Shown here: piece by piece, positions 34,221-41,830 of the stretch
Layout of the letters: each line of letters begins with the position of its first letter
How positions within the stretch are numbered: the stretch's first letter is position 1
Assembly (NCBI RefSeq): GCF_022865105.1
Contig: NZ_JAKNYM010000002.1
Location: 901,501 to 965,500, forward strand
DNA from: Sphingomicrobium astaxanthinifaciens
Lineage (GTDB): Bacteria > Pseudomonadota > Alphaproteobacteria > Sphingomonadales > Sphingomonadaceae
Length of the DNA stretch: 64,000 nt
Reading direction: 5' to 3'
The notes under the pieces: model-generated
The model's database searches: none
What the model saw: only the letters and a program-made list of their open reading frames with translations
Told to the model about the DNA's origin: nothing
Translations under genes and position numbers: made by a program

Positions 34221-35325
34221 CCGCCGCCGGCACCGTCCCGTGAAGGTCGGGCAGGTGACGGCGCACCTTGTGCGGCAGCATCGCCACGACCTTGTGCCGG
34301 GCCTGGTGCCAGAAGGCCGAAAGCAGGAGCAGCGCCGAGCCGATCACCAGTGCGGTGAGCGCGATGTTGAGCTCGACCGCGCCGAATTCGCGGAACAGCG
34401 CGGCGAGCGCGTAGAGCACATAGGCGAGCGCGGAGACGAGCAACGCGCGGCGGTCGATCGCGATCGCCGCCAGCCCGAGCAGCAGGTAGAGGCCGATGAC
34501 GAGGAAGCCCTCGCCCATCGTCGCATTGGCATCGTTGAGCGCGAGCAGCGTGAAGACCGCATGGACGATCATCGGCGCGGCCGCGAGGTGCAGCCAGAAG
34601 GCAACGTCGCTGCGCCGGGTCACCCGCGCGGGATCGGAGGCGTCCCACTTCATCGCCACCGCGAAGATGCCGAGCCCGAGCAGCAGCACCATCCACAGGA
34701 TGATCGTCATCAGGCTGGTGCCCGGGACACTGTCACCGATGATCGCGGCGGTGAGGCCGAGCACGATGCCGGCGACCGCCACCGCGCCCGCGGCCACCGT
34801 GATCGGCACGCGGAAGGTGCGCCAGTGAAGCCAGGCGGCGGCCGCGGTGATCGCCGCCGCGGTGGCGGCGATGATCCCCGCACCGCGCTCCTCGAGCGTG
34901 CCGACGAGCCCCTCGGCGACGATGCCGAGCGTCATCGAGGCGGCCCAGAAGGTGCCGCCGACGAAGGCGAGCAGGAAGAGGATCGAGGGCAGCGCCATGC
35001 GCCGCTTGGCGGTGAAGTAGAGCGCCAGCCCCCAGGCGGTCAGCGCGATGGCGAGCCCCGCCAGCGGGGAGGGGCCGAAATCGCCCCCGACCTGGAAGCC
35101 GAGCTGGTCGCCGAGCCACTGCCCGATCCAGCCGACGGCGAAGAAGAGGATCGCCCCCGCGACCGCGACGAAGATGTCGTTGAAGCCGGTGATGAGGCGA
35201 AACTGTTCCTCGTCGACCAGCGACGATGAGCGTTGCTGCGCGACGAACGCGCGCAGCGCATTGGCGCTCTGCGACGTCAGCGCGCCGGCGGCGACCGCGT
35301 CGTCGAGTTCCTGTTGGCTGTACAT
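34198..35325 (-). CDS. polytopic membrane protein, DUF2157-like
   Basis: A 375-residue protein with a soluble N-terminal helical segment (YSQQELDDAVAAGALTSQSA followed by NALRAFVAQQ) and about ten hydrophobic helices. The N-terminal segment resembles DUF2157/short tether regions where a gene product must be placed at the membrane, but I cannot prove the family. No transport motif is visible. Just upstream, 44-65 bases before the start codon, lies a perfect 22-base palindrome that may be an operator. Confidence 0.65.
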   Translation of the reverse strand: MYSQQELDDAVAAGALTSQSANALRAFVAQQRSSSLVDEEQFRLITGFNDIFVAVAGAILFFAVGWIGQWLGDQLGFQVGGDFGPSPLAGLAIALTAWGLALYFTAKRRMALPSILFLLAFVGGTFWAASMTLGIVAEGLVGTLEERGAGIIAATAAAITAAAAWLHWRTFRVPITVAAGAVAVAGIVLGLTAAIIGDSVPGTSLMTIILWMVLLLGLGIFAVAMKWDASDPARVTRRSDVAFWLHLAAAPMIVHAVFTLLALNDANATMGEGFLVIGLYLLLGLAAIAIDRRALLVSALAYVLYALAALFREFGAVELNIALTALVIGSALLLLSAFWHQARHKVVAMLPHKVRRHLPDLHGTVPAAVSPEPAA

Positions 35326-35368
35326 GAACTTCCCCCCTTGCGGTTGAACGTCCCAAGGTCTGGCCCTA

Positions 35369-35390
35369 CTGTATTAGAATGTCAATACAG
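35369..35390. promoter_or_regulatory. palindromic operator-like site
   Basis: CTGTATT at 35369-35375 and AATACAG at 35384-35390 form a perfect 7-base inverted repeat with an 8-base spacer in an otherwise GC-rich region, 44-65 bases upstream of the polytopic membrane protein start. On the minus strand the site includes TTGACA (35378-35383 region), so a repressor could cover a -35 element. Regulator unknown. Confidence 0.5.
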
Positions 35391-35468
35391 CAGCCCAGTC
35401 GCGGCAAAGGCGCGCCCGGACCGTGGGGGGAGGGCCCGGGCGCGCGCCCCGCTACCGCTGCTCAGGGA

Positions 35469-35813
35469 TCAGCGGCAGCGATAGCTGTTGCGGTTGACGA
35501 CCTTCTGGTCGATCGCCTTGCCGAGCAGCGCGCCGGCGGCGGCCCCGACGATCGTGCCCGTCGTGCGGTCGCCCTCGCTGTCGATGGCGCGGCCGAGCAG
35601 CACCCCGCCCGCGGCGCCGACGATCAGCCCGGTGGTGCCGTCCGACTTCTTGCAGCGATAGCGCCCGCGCTGGTCGAGCCAGACGTCGCCGTCATAGCCG
35701 GCGATGCGCTGGTGCCCGTGGTGATGCCGCTTGGGATGCGCGAGCGCGGGGGTGGGCGCGAGGCTCGGCGCGACGAGGCTGGTGGCGACGAGCATGATGG
35801 TGAGACGCGACAT
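35469..35813 (-). CDS. exported glycine-zipper 2TM domain protein
   Basis: A 114-residue exported protein with a signal peptide (MSRLTIMLVATSLVAPSLA, cleaved near APTPALA). The mature part has a His-rich start (HPKRHHHGHQR), a cysteine-containing stretch GRYRCKKSDGTTG, and two glycine-zipper repeats: LIVGAAGGVLLGRAID and TIVGAAAGALLGKAID. Glycine-zipper proteins of this kind (related to the 17-kDa antigen/RcnB-adjacent families) lie in the outer membrane or periplasm. ATG at 35813 has AAGGAGG in front. Function unknown. Confidence 0.85.
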   Translation of the reverse strand: MSRLTIMLVATSLVAPSLAPTPALAHPKRHHHGHQRIAGYDGDVWLDQRGRYRCKKSDGTTGLIVGAAGGVLLGRAIDSEGDRTTGTIVGAAAGALLGKAIDQKVVNRNSYRCR

Positions 35814-35956
35814 GGGGTCCTCCTTGGCGTTCGGTTGGACGGCGGGGGTGCGCCCGCCAAGGTGAACCGCGGGCAACGAGCCGGCGCGGTTAACGGTTAC
35901 CGCGAGGGCTTTACGACGAGCCGCCAGCAGCGCAGCGTCGAGCCGAAGGAGGCCGC

Positions 35957-36565
35957 ATGTGCAATCTCTATCGGATGACCGCGAGCGTGGACGAAATGAA
36001 GCAGCTGTTCGGCAGCTTCGCGGGCGAGCGCGCCAACCTCGCCCCGCGCGAGGAAATCTTCCCCAAATATGCCGCGCCGGTGCTGCGGCGCGACGTGGAC
36101 GGGCTCGCGCTCGAGGAGATGGAGTGGGGTTTTCCCGGCCCCAAGGCGGCGGGCGGGCGGCCGGTGACCAACGTGCGCAACCTTGCCTCGCCCTTCTGGC
36201 GCTCGGCGCTCGCCAATCCCGAGCGGCGCTGCCTCGTGCCCGTCACCCGTTTTTCCGAATGGAGCCAGGAACCCGACCCCGCGACGGGGCGCAAGGTCAA
36301 GCACTGGTTCGGGCTCGCCGCGCGCGGGGAGGGGGATCGCGACGCGCCCTTCGCCTTCGCGGGGCTGTGGCGGCCGGGGGAGGAGCGGTCCTATTACGCC
36401 TTCCTCACCTGCCCCCCCAACGCGATGGTCGGCGCGGTGCATCCCAAGGCGATGCCGGTGATGCTCGACCCGCGAGATTACGACCGATGGCTGCACGGCA
36501 GCACCGAGGAGGCGTGCGCGCTGGCGCGCCCCTATCCCGATGACAAGATGACGCAATTCGCCTGA
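35957..36565 (+). CDS. SOS response-associated peptidase, SRAP/HMCES/YedK family
   Basis: A 202-residue SRAP domain protein. The catalytic Cys2 is the second residue (MCNLYRM) and forms a stable thiazolidine link with abasic sites in single-stranded DNA. Other SRAP blocks are PKYAAPVL, NVRNLASPFWRSAL with the conserved asparagine, RCLVPVTRFSEWSQEP with the conserved glutamate region, and AVHPKAMPVML, where the usual His-x-Arg-Met-Pro is HPKAMP. It is next to a lysine-rich protein gene but not to other SOS genes. RBS AAGGAGG at 35947-35953 supports the start, necessarily MC. Confidence 0.93.
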   Translation: MCNLYRMTASVDEMKQLFGSFAGERANLAPREEIFPKYAAPVLRRDVDGLALEEMEWGFPGPKAAGGRPVTNVRNLASPFWRSALANPERRCLVPVTRFSEWSQEPDPATGRKVKHWFGLAARGEGDRDAPFAFAGLWRPGEERSYYAFLTCPPNAMVGAVHPKAMPVMLDPRDYDRWLHGSTEEACALARPYPDDKMTQFA

Positions 36566-36579
36566 GAAAGGACCAAGAC

Positions 36580-37068
36580 GTGGCCAAGAAGAAGGACAAG
36601 AAGGACGCGATCGTCGAGGAGGCCGAGGCGCAGGCGCGCGCGGCCAAGGACGGCAAGAAGAAGAAGAAGGCCAAGAAGGCCAAGAAGGCCAAGAAGGTGG
36701 CCAAGCCCAAGCCCGATCCCGAGGTGCGCGTCGCCGAGCGGATCGACGCCGAGTTCGAGGAGGCCGCGCCCGCGGACGAGGAGAAGAAGGCGAGCAAGGT
36801 CGACGAAGGCCTCGAGGCGATCGGCAAGCTGATTGACCATCCGCTGGTCGCCGATATCGTCGCCGCGGGCGCGGTGGCGGCGGTGGCCAGCCTCGCCGAG
36901 CGGCAGGTGACCAAGGCCAAGGGCTCGAGCAGCGGCTCGAAGGAGACGCTCAAGTTCGCGGGCAAGGCGGCGGCGGCGGCGATGGGCAAGCGCTTCATGG
37001 CCGAGATGGAGGCCGCCAAGGCCAAGGCGGCGACGAAGAAGAAGGGGTCAGGGGGCGAAGAAGAGTAA
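36580..37068 (+). CDS. lysine/alanine-rich basic protein (histone H1-like N-terminus)
   Basis: A 162-residue protein starting with GTG at 36580 behind AGAAAGGA. Residues 1-50 are dominated by Lys/Ala with repeated KKAK units, similar in composition to bacterial histone H1-like and AlgP-type proteins. The middle is acidic (EFEEAAPADEEKK), followed by a hydrophobic/glycine helix (LVADIVAAGAVAAVASLA) and a second Lys/Ala-rich tail (MEAAKAKAATKKK). DNA or RNA binding by the basic ends is likely from composition. It is 14 bases after the SRAP gene and overlaps the convergent rsmD gene by 21 bases. Family not identified. Confidence 0.7.
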   Translation: MAKKKDKKDAIVEEAEAQARAAKDGKKKKKAKKAKKAKKVAKPKPDPEVRVAERIDAEFEEAAPADEEKKASKVDEGLEAIGKLIDHPLVADIVAAGAVAAVASLAERQVTKAKGSSSGSKETLKFAGKAAAAAMGKRFMAEMEAAKAKAATKKKGSGGEEE

Positions 37069-37593
37069 GGACAGGCGCGCGCGTCCGACCTTGCGCTCCT
37101 TGGCGAGCGTGAAGGGGCCGGGCGCGACCGGCTCCTTGGCGTCGGTCTCGATCGCAAGCCATCCGCCGGGGGCGAGCCAGCCGGCGCGCGCCACCGCCTC
37201 GATCACCGCATCGCCGCTGCCCTTGGCGTAGGGCGGGTCGGCAAGGACGACGTCGAAGGGGCGCACGGGCGCGGGCAGCGCCAGCGCCGAGGTGCCGAGG
37301 ACGCTCGCCCGCGCCGCGAGGTCGAAGGTGCGCAGATTGGCCTCGATCGCCTGCCGCGCGGCCGGATCGCTGTCGACGAAGGTGGCGTGCGCCGCGCCGC
37401 GCGACAGCGCCTCGAGCCCGAGCGCGCCCGAGCCCGCGAACAGGTCGGCGACCTGCAGCTCGCCAAAGCCGCCGATGCGGCTGGTCAGCATCGAGAACAG
37501 CGTCTCGCGCGCCCGGTCGCTGGTGGGGCGGGTCGAGCGGCCCGGGGGCGCCGCCAGCGGGCGTCCGCGATACTGGCCGGCGATGATCCTCAC
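37048..37593 (-). CDS. rsmD: 16S rRNA (guanine(966)-N(2))-methyltransferase
   Basis: A 181-residue SAM-dependent methyltransferase. VRIIAGQYRGRPLAAP is the family start, RPTSDRARETLFSML the second block, VADLFAGSGALGLEALSRGA the SAM-binding motif I, and VLADPPYAKG the (D/N)PPY catalytic motif. It methylates G966 of 16S rRNA on assembled 30S particles. Start is GTG at 37593, overlapping the upstream pseudouridine synthase stop as GTGA. This pairing is common in alphaproteobacteria. Confidence 0.94.
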   Translation of the reverse strand: MRIIAGQYRGRPLAAPPGRSTRPTSDRARETLFSMLTSRIGGFGELQVADLFAGSGALGLEALSRGAAHATFVDSDPAARQAIEANLRTFDLAARASVLGTSALALPAPVRPFDVVLADPPYAKGSGDAVIEAVARAGWLAPGGWLAIETDAKEPVAPGPFTLAKERKVGRARLSLLFFAP

Positions 37594-38411
37594 AGCTTGT
37601 CCCGGAAGTCGCGGATCGTGTCGCGGTCGATCTCGGCCAGCCGGCCCTTGTCGAGCCCCTCCACCGTGAAGGGGCCGTAGGCGGTGCGGATGAGACGCGA
37701 GACTTCCATCCCGAGATGTTCGAGGACGCGGCGGACCTCGCGGTTCTTGCCCTCGGTCAGGGTCATCTCGATCCACTGGTTGTCGCCCTTCGAGCGTTCG
37801 AGATTGGCGTCGATCGACCCGTAGCGCACCCCGTCGATCTCGATCCCCTCGGCCAGCTCCTCGAGCTGGTCCTGCCGCACATGGCCGAAGGCGCGCGCCC
37901 GATAGGTGCGCGGGACCGCATTGGCGGGCAGTTCGAGCGCGCGCTTGAATTCGCCGTCGTTGGTGAGGAGGAGGAGCCCCTCGGTATTGTAGTCGAGCCG
38001 CCCCACGGGCATCAGCCGGGGCAGCTTGCCGTCCTTGGGCAGCGCGTCGTAGATGGTGCGCCGCCCCTTGGGGTCGCGCGCCGCGGTCAGGCAGCCGCGC
38101 GGCTTGTAGAAGGCGAACAGGCGGGTCTGTTCGGTGCGCTGCACCGGCTGGCCGTCGACCGTGACGCCGCGCAGGTTCCTGACCAACGTGGCGGGCGTGT
38201 CGAGCGTCTTGCCGTCGATGGCGATGCGCCCCTCGCCGATCATCCGTTCGACCTCGCGGCGCGAGGCGACCCCCGCGCGGGCGAGCAACTTGGCGATACG
38301 CTGCTCCGCGCGCGGGGGCGCGGAGCGGGCGGATGCGGCGCGCGAGGAATTGGGCGCGGGCTTCGCGGAACCGGTACGGGGCTTCCGGCGCTTGTCATTT
38401 GATGGCGTCAT
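37590..38411 (-). CDS. pseudouridine synthase, RluB/RsuA family
   Basis: A 273-residue RNA pseudouridine synthase. A basic Ser/Ala-rich N-terminus precedes an S4 domain (RIAKLLARAGVASRREVERM), followed by the catalytic domain with GRLDYNTEGLLLLTNDG holding the catalytic aspartate, and the C-terminal GKNREVRRVLEHLG. Members modify 23S rRNA (RluB) or 16S rRNA (RsuA); sequence suggests the RluB-type because of length and S4. ATG at 38411 shares bases with the ATG of the divergent response regulator (CATG). It is followed by rsmD with a GTGA overlap. Confidence 0.9.
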   Translation of the reverse strand: MTPSNDKRRKPRTGSAKPAPNSSRAASARSAPPRAEQRIAKLLARAGVASRREVERMIGEGRIAIDGKTLDTPATLVRNLRGVTVDGQPVQRTEQTRLFAFYKPRGCLTAARDPKGRRTIYDALPKDGKLPRLMPVGRLDYNTEGLLLLTNDGEFKRALELPANAVPRTYRARAFGHVRQDQLEELAEGIEIDGVRYGSIDANLERSKGDNQWIEMTLTEGKNREVRRVLEHLGMEVSRLIRTAYGPFTVEGLDKGRLAEIDRDTIRDFRDKL

Positions 38412-38859
38412 GCCGCTCTCTCTAGGGGTCAACATCCTGTTCGGAAAGTCAAAGCGCGCGATTTCCCGCATCCTGGTCGTCGAGGACGAACCGCTGACCG
38501 CGTTCGACAACGAGCAGCGGCTCGAACGGCTCGGCTATGTCGTGGTCGGCACGCGCGACAATTACGAGGACGCGCGGCGCGACATGGAGTTCGAGACGGT
38601 CGATCTCGTCCTCGCCGATATCCAGTTGGCGGGCGAGAAGAGCGGGATCGATGTCGCGCGCGTCGCCAGCGACAAGGGCATTCCCGTGCTCTTCGCCACC
38701 GGCAACCCGCCCGAGGAATGCCGCAGCTTCGCGCTCGGCAGCCTCGTCAAGCCCTATACGGATCGCCAGCTGAAGGATGCGATCGCGGCGATCGACGCGC
38801 TCGTCGGCGGGCGCCGCTTCAAGGCGGTGAAGGGGCTCAAGCTCTACGTCACCCCCTGA
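38410..38859 (+). CDS. single-domain response regulator (FATGUY-like)
   Basis: A 149-residue receiver-only protein. The acidic pair is in ILVVEDEPLTAF, the phospho-acceptor aspartate in DLVLADIQLAGEKSG, and the conserved lysine in GSLVKPYTDRQL. In place of the usual Thr/Ser region it has PVLFATGNPPEEC; FATG resembles the PFxFATGY signature of FATGUY-type single-domain regulators acting in the alphaproteobacterial general stress response, such as SdrG. There is no output domain. The start codon overlaps the divergent rluB ATG, so both promoters must lie inside the neighbour genes. Its 3' end overlaps the convergent Rieske gene by 16 bases. Confidence 0.8.
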   Translation: MPLSLGVNILFGKSKRAISRILVVEDEPLTAFDNEQRLERLGYVVVGTRDNYEDARRDMEFETVDLVLADIQLAGEKSGIDVARVASDKGIPVLFATGNPPEECRSFALGSLVKPYTDRQLKDAIAAIDALVGGRRFKAVKGLKLYVTP

Positions 38860-40007
38860 GCGAGCCGCGCGTCGCACTCGGCGTGGAAGATCGCCACCCC
38901 GGTCTCGAGCGTGCCCAGCAGCATCGTGTCGCGATGCCCCGTCTCGACCCCGCGCTGGCACAGCGCGGCCGCGCGGAAGTCCTCGCCCGCGAAGGTGTGC
39001 CCGTCGAGCAGCTCCCAGCTTTTCTGCCAGCGCGGGCGCATCGCCTCGGGGTCGACCTCGCGCTCGCCCGGCACCAGCATGAAATTCTCCACCCGGCAGC
39101 GTCCCGCGCCGCACGGATGGACGACGAGCACGTTGACATAGTCGGGGCTGACGATGACGACCGTGTTGGGAAAGACCTGGTAGGTAAAGGTCATCACCTC
39201 GCGCACGGCGGACCAGTCGTCGAGGTCGACCTCGCTGGCATGGTCGGTGCGGCCGACGATGAAGCGCTGGTGCGGGCCGATGCGGTCGGCCACGCTCACG
39301 CCGTCGGCGAAATAGTCGCCGATCGAGCGGGCGTGGAGCCGCTTGACGTGATAGCCCTCGCAAAAGGCGTCGACGACCATCTTCCAGTCGGCCTCGACCG
39401 CGTGGGTGGCGCGCGCGAACACCGCTATGTCGCCCAGCCCGATGGCGTCGAGTTCGGGGCCGAGCGGTTCGATTTCGGAAAAATCGGGCGGCGCGTCGGG
39501 ATTGCCGATGAACCAGATTAGCCCGCCATGTTCGGCGACCGGATAGGCGGTGAGCGACTGCCCGTCCTTGCAGAACCCCGGGAAGCTGTCGGGGCGCGGC
39601 AGCGCGCGTAGCGCACCGTCGGGGGTGTAGGTCCAGGCATGATAGGGGCAGATGATCTTCTTGGCCGGGTGGACGCCCGGTTCCTCGACGAGCCGCGTGG
39701 CGCGGTGGAGGCAGCTGTTGGCGAGGACATGCGCCTTGCCCTCGGCATCGCGGGTGACGATGAGGTCGAGCCCGGTGAGGTCGTGCCGCACCAGCTCGTT
39801 GGTGCCGATGAGCGAGGAGGGGCAGAGCGCGGTGGGAAAGCCACGGAAAAAGGTCTCGCGCTCGCGGGCGTGCCGCTCGGGATCGGTGTAGCGCGAGGTC
39901 TCGAGCCGGTGCACCTGCTCGCCGAGGAAATGGTCGCCGCGCTGCATCGCCTCGGCCAGCTGGCGCTGGCCGGGGGTCATGGTGGAGGCGCGGCGGGGCA
40001 GGTCCAT
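38844..40007 (-). CDS. Rieske aromatic ring-hydroxylating oxygenase alpha subunit
   Basis: A 387-residue Rieske non-haem iron oxygenase subunit. The Rieske 2Fe-2S site is CLH...CPYH: NSCLHRATR then IICPYHAWTY. The mononuclear iron site is in DAFCEGYHVKRLH with two histidines, and the third ligand is probably an aspartate further on. It hydroxylates or demethylates an aromatic or similar substrate, but no ferredoxin, reductase or beta subunit is near, so the electron donor is not known. ATG at 40007 is chosen over a TTG at 40043. The gene could belong to a choline/carnitine-like or aromatic branch; not decidable. Confidence 0.87.
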   Translation of the reverse strand: MDLPRRASTMTPGQRQLAEAMQRGDHFLGEQVHRLETSRYTDPERHARERETFFRGFPTALCPSSLIGTNELVRHDLTGLDLIVTRDAEGKAHVLANSCLHRATRLVEEPGVHPAKKIICPYHAWTYTPDGALRALPRPDSFPGFCKDGQSLTAYPVAEHGGLIWFIGNPDAPPDFSEIEPLGPELDAIGLGDIAVFARATHAVEADWKMVVDAFCEGYHVKRLHARSIGDYFADGVSVADRIGPHQRFIVGRTDHASEVDLDDWSAVREVMTFTYQVFPNTVVIVSPDYVNVLVVHPCGAGRCRVENFMLVPGEREVDPEAMRPRWQKSWELLDGHTFAGEDFRAAALCQRGVETGHRDTMLLGTLETGVAIFHAECDARLAQGVT

Positions 40008-40123
40008 GCGGCGAAGAGTGCGCCTCGCGCGCCCGGCAATCAAGTCAGCGCCGGTTCAGCCCCTTTTCCGCAGCGTCGCGCCCCTCTAGCGTACCCCCCG
40101 CATAGCCCGATGAAGGACGAAGT

Positions 40124-41830
40124 ATGGCCGACGACTCGACGACCAAGCCCGGTTGGGGCGAGCTGCTGCGCTCGCTGCGGCAGAAGAAGACGGTCTACAT
40201 GCTGCTGTTCGGCTTTGCCGCGGGGCTGCCCTATTCGCTCGTCCTCGGCACGCTCTACGCCTGGCTGAGCGAGGCCAAGGTCGATCTCGAGACGATGGGG
40301 GTCTTCTCGCTCATCGGGCTGGCCTATGCCTTCAAGTTCCTCTGGTCGCCCGCGCTCGATCGCCTCGACCTGCCGCTCCTCAAGCGGCTCGGGCATCGCA
40401 AGCAATGGATCGTGACCGCGCAGATCCTGATCGGCATCTGCCTCATCACCCTGTCGCTGCTCGACCCCAAGTCGCAGCTCGGGCTGTTCAGCCTGCTCGC
40501 GGGGCTCGTCGCCTTCTCCTCGGCCACGCAGGACGTGGTGATCGATGCGTGGCGCGTCGATGTCGCCGACGAGGTCGCGACCATCGACATCCTCTCGACC
40601 ATCTACCAGATGGGCTATCGGCTCGCCGCGCTGGCGGGGGGGGCGCTGGCGCTGATCGTCGCGGCACGGATCGGCTGGCCCGAGACCTATGCGATCTTCG
40701 GCGCGACGATCTTCGTGATCGGACTGGCGGGGATCCGCGCCCCCGACGCGCGGCGCACCACCGACCAGATCGAAGCGGCGAGCGAGGAACTCAACGCGCT
40801 GCGGCTGCCCGGCCAGCTGACCCCGCAGGTGCGCAAGCGCGCCTTCGCCGCGATCGGCACGCTGTGGGGCGTGGCGCTCGCGCTCGTCCTCATCTTCATG
40901 GTGCGCAGCCTCAATTCGGACGCCGAGGCGCGCAACCAGTCGGTCGAGTGGATCACCCAGCAGGGGCCGATCATCCTGCTCGCGACGATCGTCATTCCCG
41001 GGATGATCGCCGCCTGGCTGGTGCACCAGCAAAAGACCGGCCGGAACGTCCTGTCCGAGCCCACTCCCGCGACCAGTGCGGGCGAGCGGGCGATCGACTT
41101 CGGCTATCGCGCGCTGGTGTTGCCGCTGACCGAGATCATCGGGCGGCTGGGCTCGGCGGCGATCCTCGTCATCGCGCTGATCCTCACCTACCGCATCTGC
41201 GACGCGATCTGGGGCAGCTTTGCCTATCCCTTCTATCTCGGCGAACTTCAGTACACCAACGACGAGGTCGCGGTGGCGTCGAAATTCTTCGGGGTCGGCG
41301 CGCTGCTCGTCGGGCTGGCGATCGGCGGCGCGCTCTTGACGCTGATCGGGCGGATGGCGGCGCTGACCTTCGGCGCGCTGATCGCGGCGCTCACCAACCT
41401 GCTCTACGCCGACCTCGCGATCGGCGGGGCGCGGATGCAGGCGGTGGCCGATGCGAGCGGCTTTACCTGGATCGTCTCCAACCTCGGGGGCGATGCGCGG
41501 CTCGCCAAGCTGATGATCACCATCGCGGGCGAGAACCTCGCGGTCGGGATCGCCGGCGCGGCGTTCGTCGCCTATCTCTCGAGCATCGTCGCCAAGGGCT
41601 ATAGCGCGGTGCAATATGCGCTCCTGTCGAGCCTCGCGCTGCTGGTCGGCACCTTGGGGCGCGCGCCGCTGGGGCAGCTGATCGAGGAGCTGGGCTATTA
41701 CACCGTCTTCCTCATCACCACCGCGATCGGCGGGGTGGCGGTGGTGCTGTGCCTGATGGAATGGGCGCGCCAGCGTCGCCTCGGGCTGGCCGACCAGAAC
41801 GCGCCGCCGCCCGAGGTCGAATTCGCTTAA
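40124..41830 (+). CDS. ampG: AmpG-family muropeptide MFS permease
   Basis: A 568-residue membrane protein with around 14 hydrophobic segments. The N-terminus VYMLLFGFAAGLPYSLVLGTL and FSLIGLAYAFKFLWSPALDR, then FSSATQDVVIDAWRVD, are AmpG hallmarks. AmpG imports GlcNAc-anhydroMurNAc-peptides for peptidoglycan recycling. It is longer than E. coli AmpG because of an extended loop and extra C-terminal helices, which is usual in alphaproteobacteria. The window also carries a Mur ligase and LD-carboxypeptidase that act on the imported peptides. The stop codon shares TTAA with folC. Confidence 0.92.
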   Translation: MADDSTTKPGWGELLRSLRQKKTVYMLLFGFAAGLPYSLVLGTLYAWLSEAKVDLETMGVFSLIGLAYAFKFLWSPALDRLDLPLLKRLGHRKQWIVTAQILIGICLITLSLLDPKSQLGLFSLLAGLVAFSSATQDVVIDAWRVDVADEVATIDILSTIYQMGYRLAALAGGALALIVAARIGWPETYAIFGATIFVIGLAGIRAPDARRTTDQIEAASEELNALRLPGQLTPQVRKRAFAAIGTLWGVALALVLIFMVRSLNSDAEARNQSVEWITQQGPIILLATIVIPGMIAAWLVHQQKTGRNVLSEPTPATSAGERAIDFGYRALVLPLTEIIGRLGSAAILVIALILTYRICDAIWGSFAYPFYLGELQYTNDEVAVASKFFGVGALLVGLAIGGALLTLIGRMAALTFGALIAALTNLLYADLAIGGARMQAVADASGFTWIVSNLGGDARLAKLMITIAGENLAVGIAGAAFVAYLSSIVAKGYSAVQYALLSSLALLVGTLGRAPLGQLIEELGYYTVFLITTAIGGVAVVLCLMEWARQRRLGLADQNAPPPEVEFA

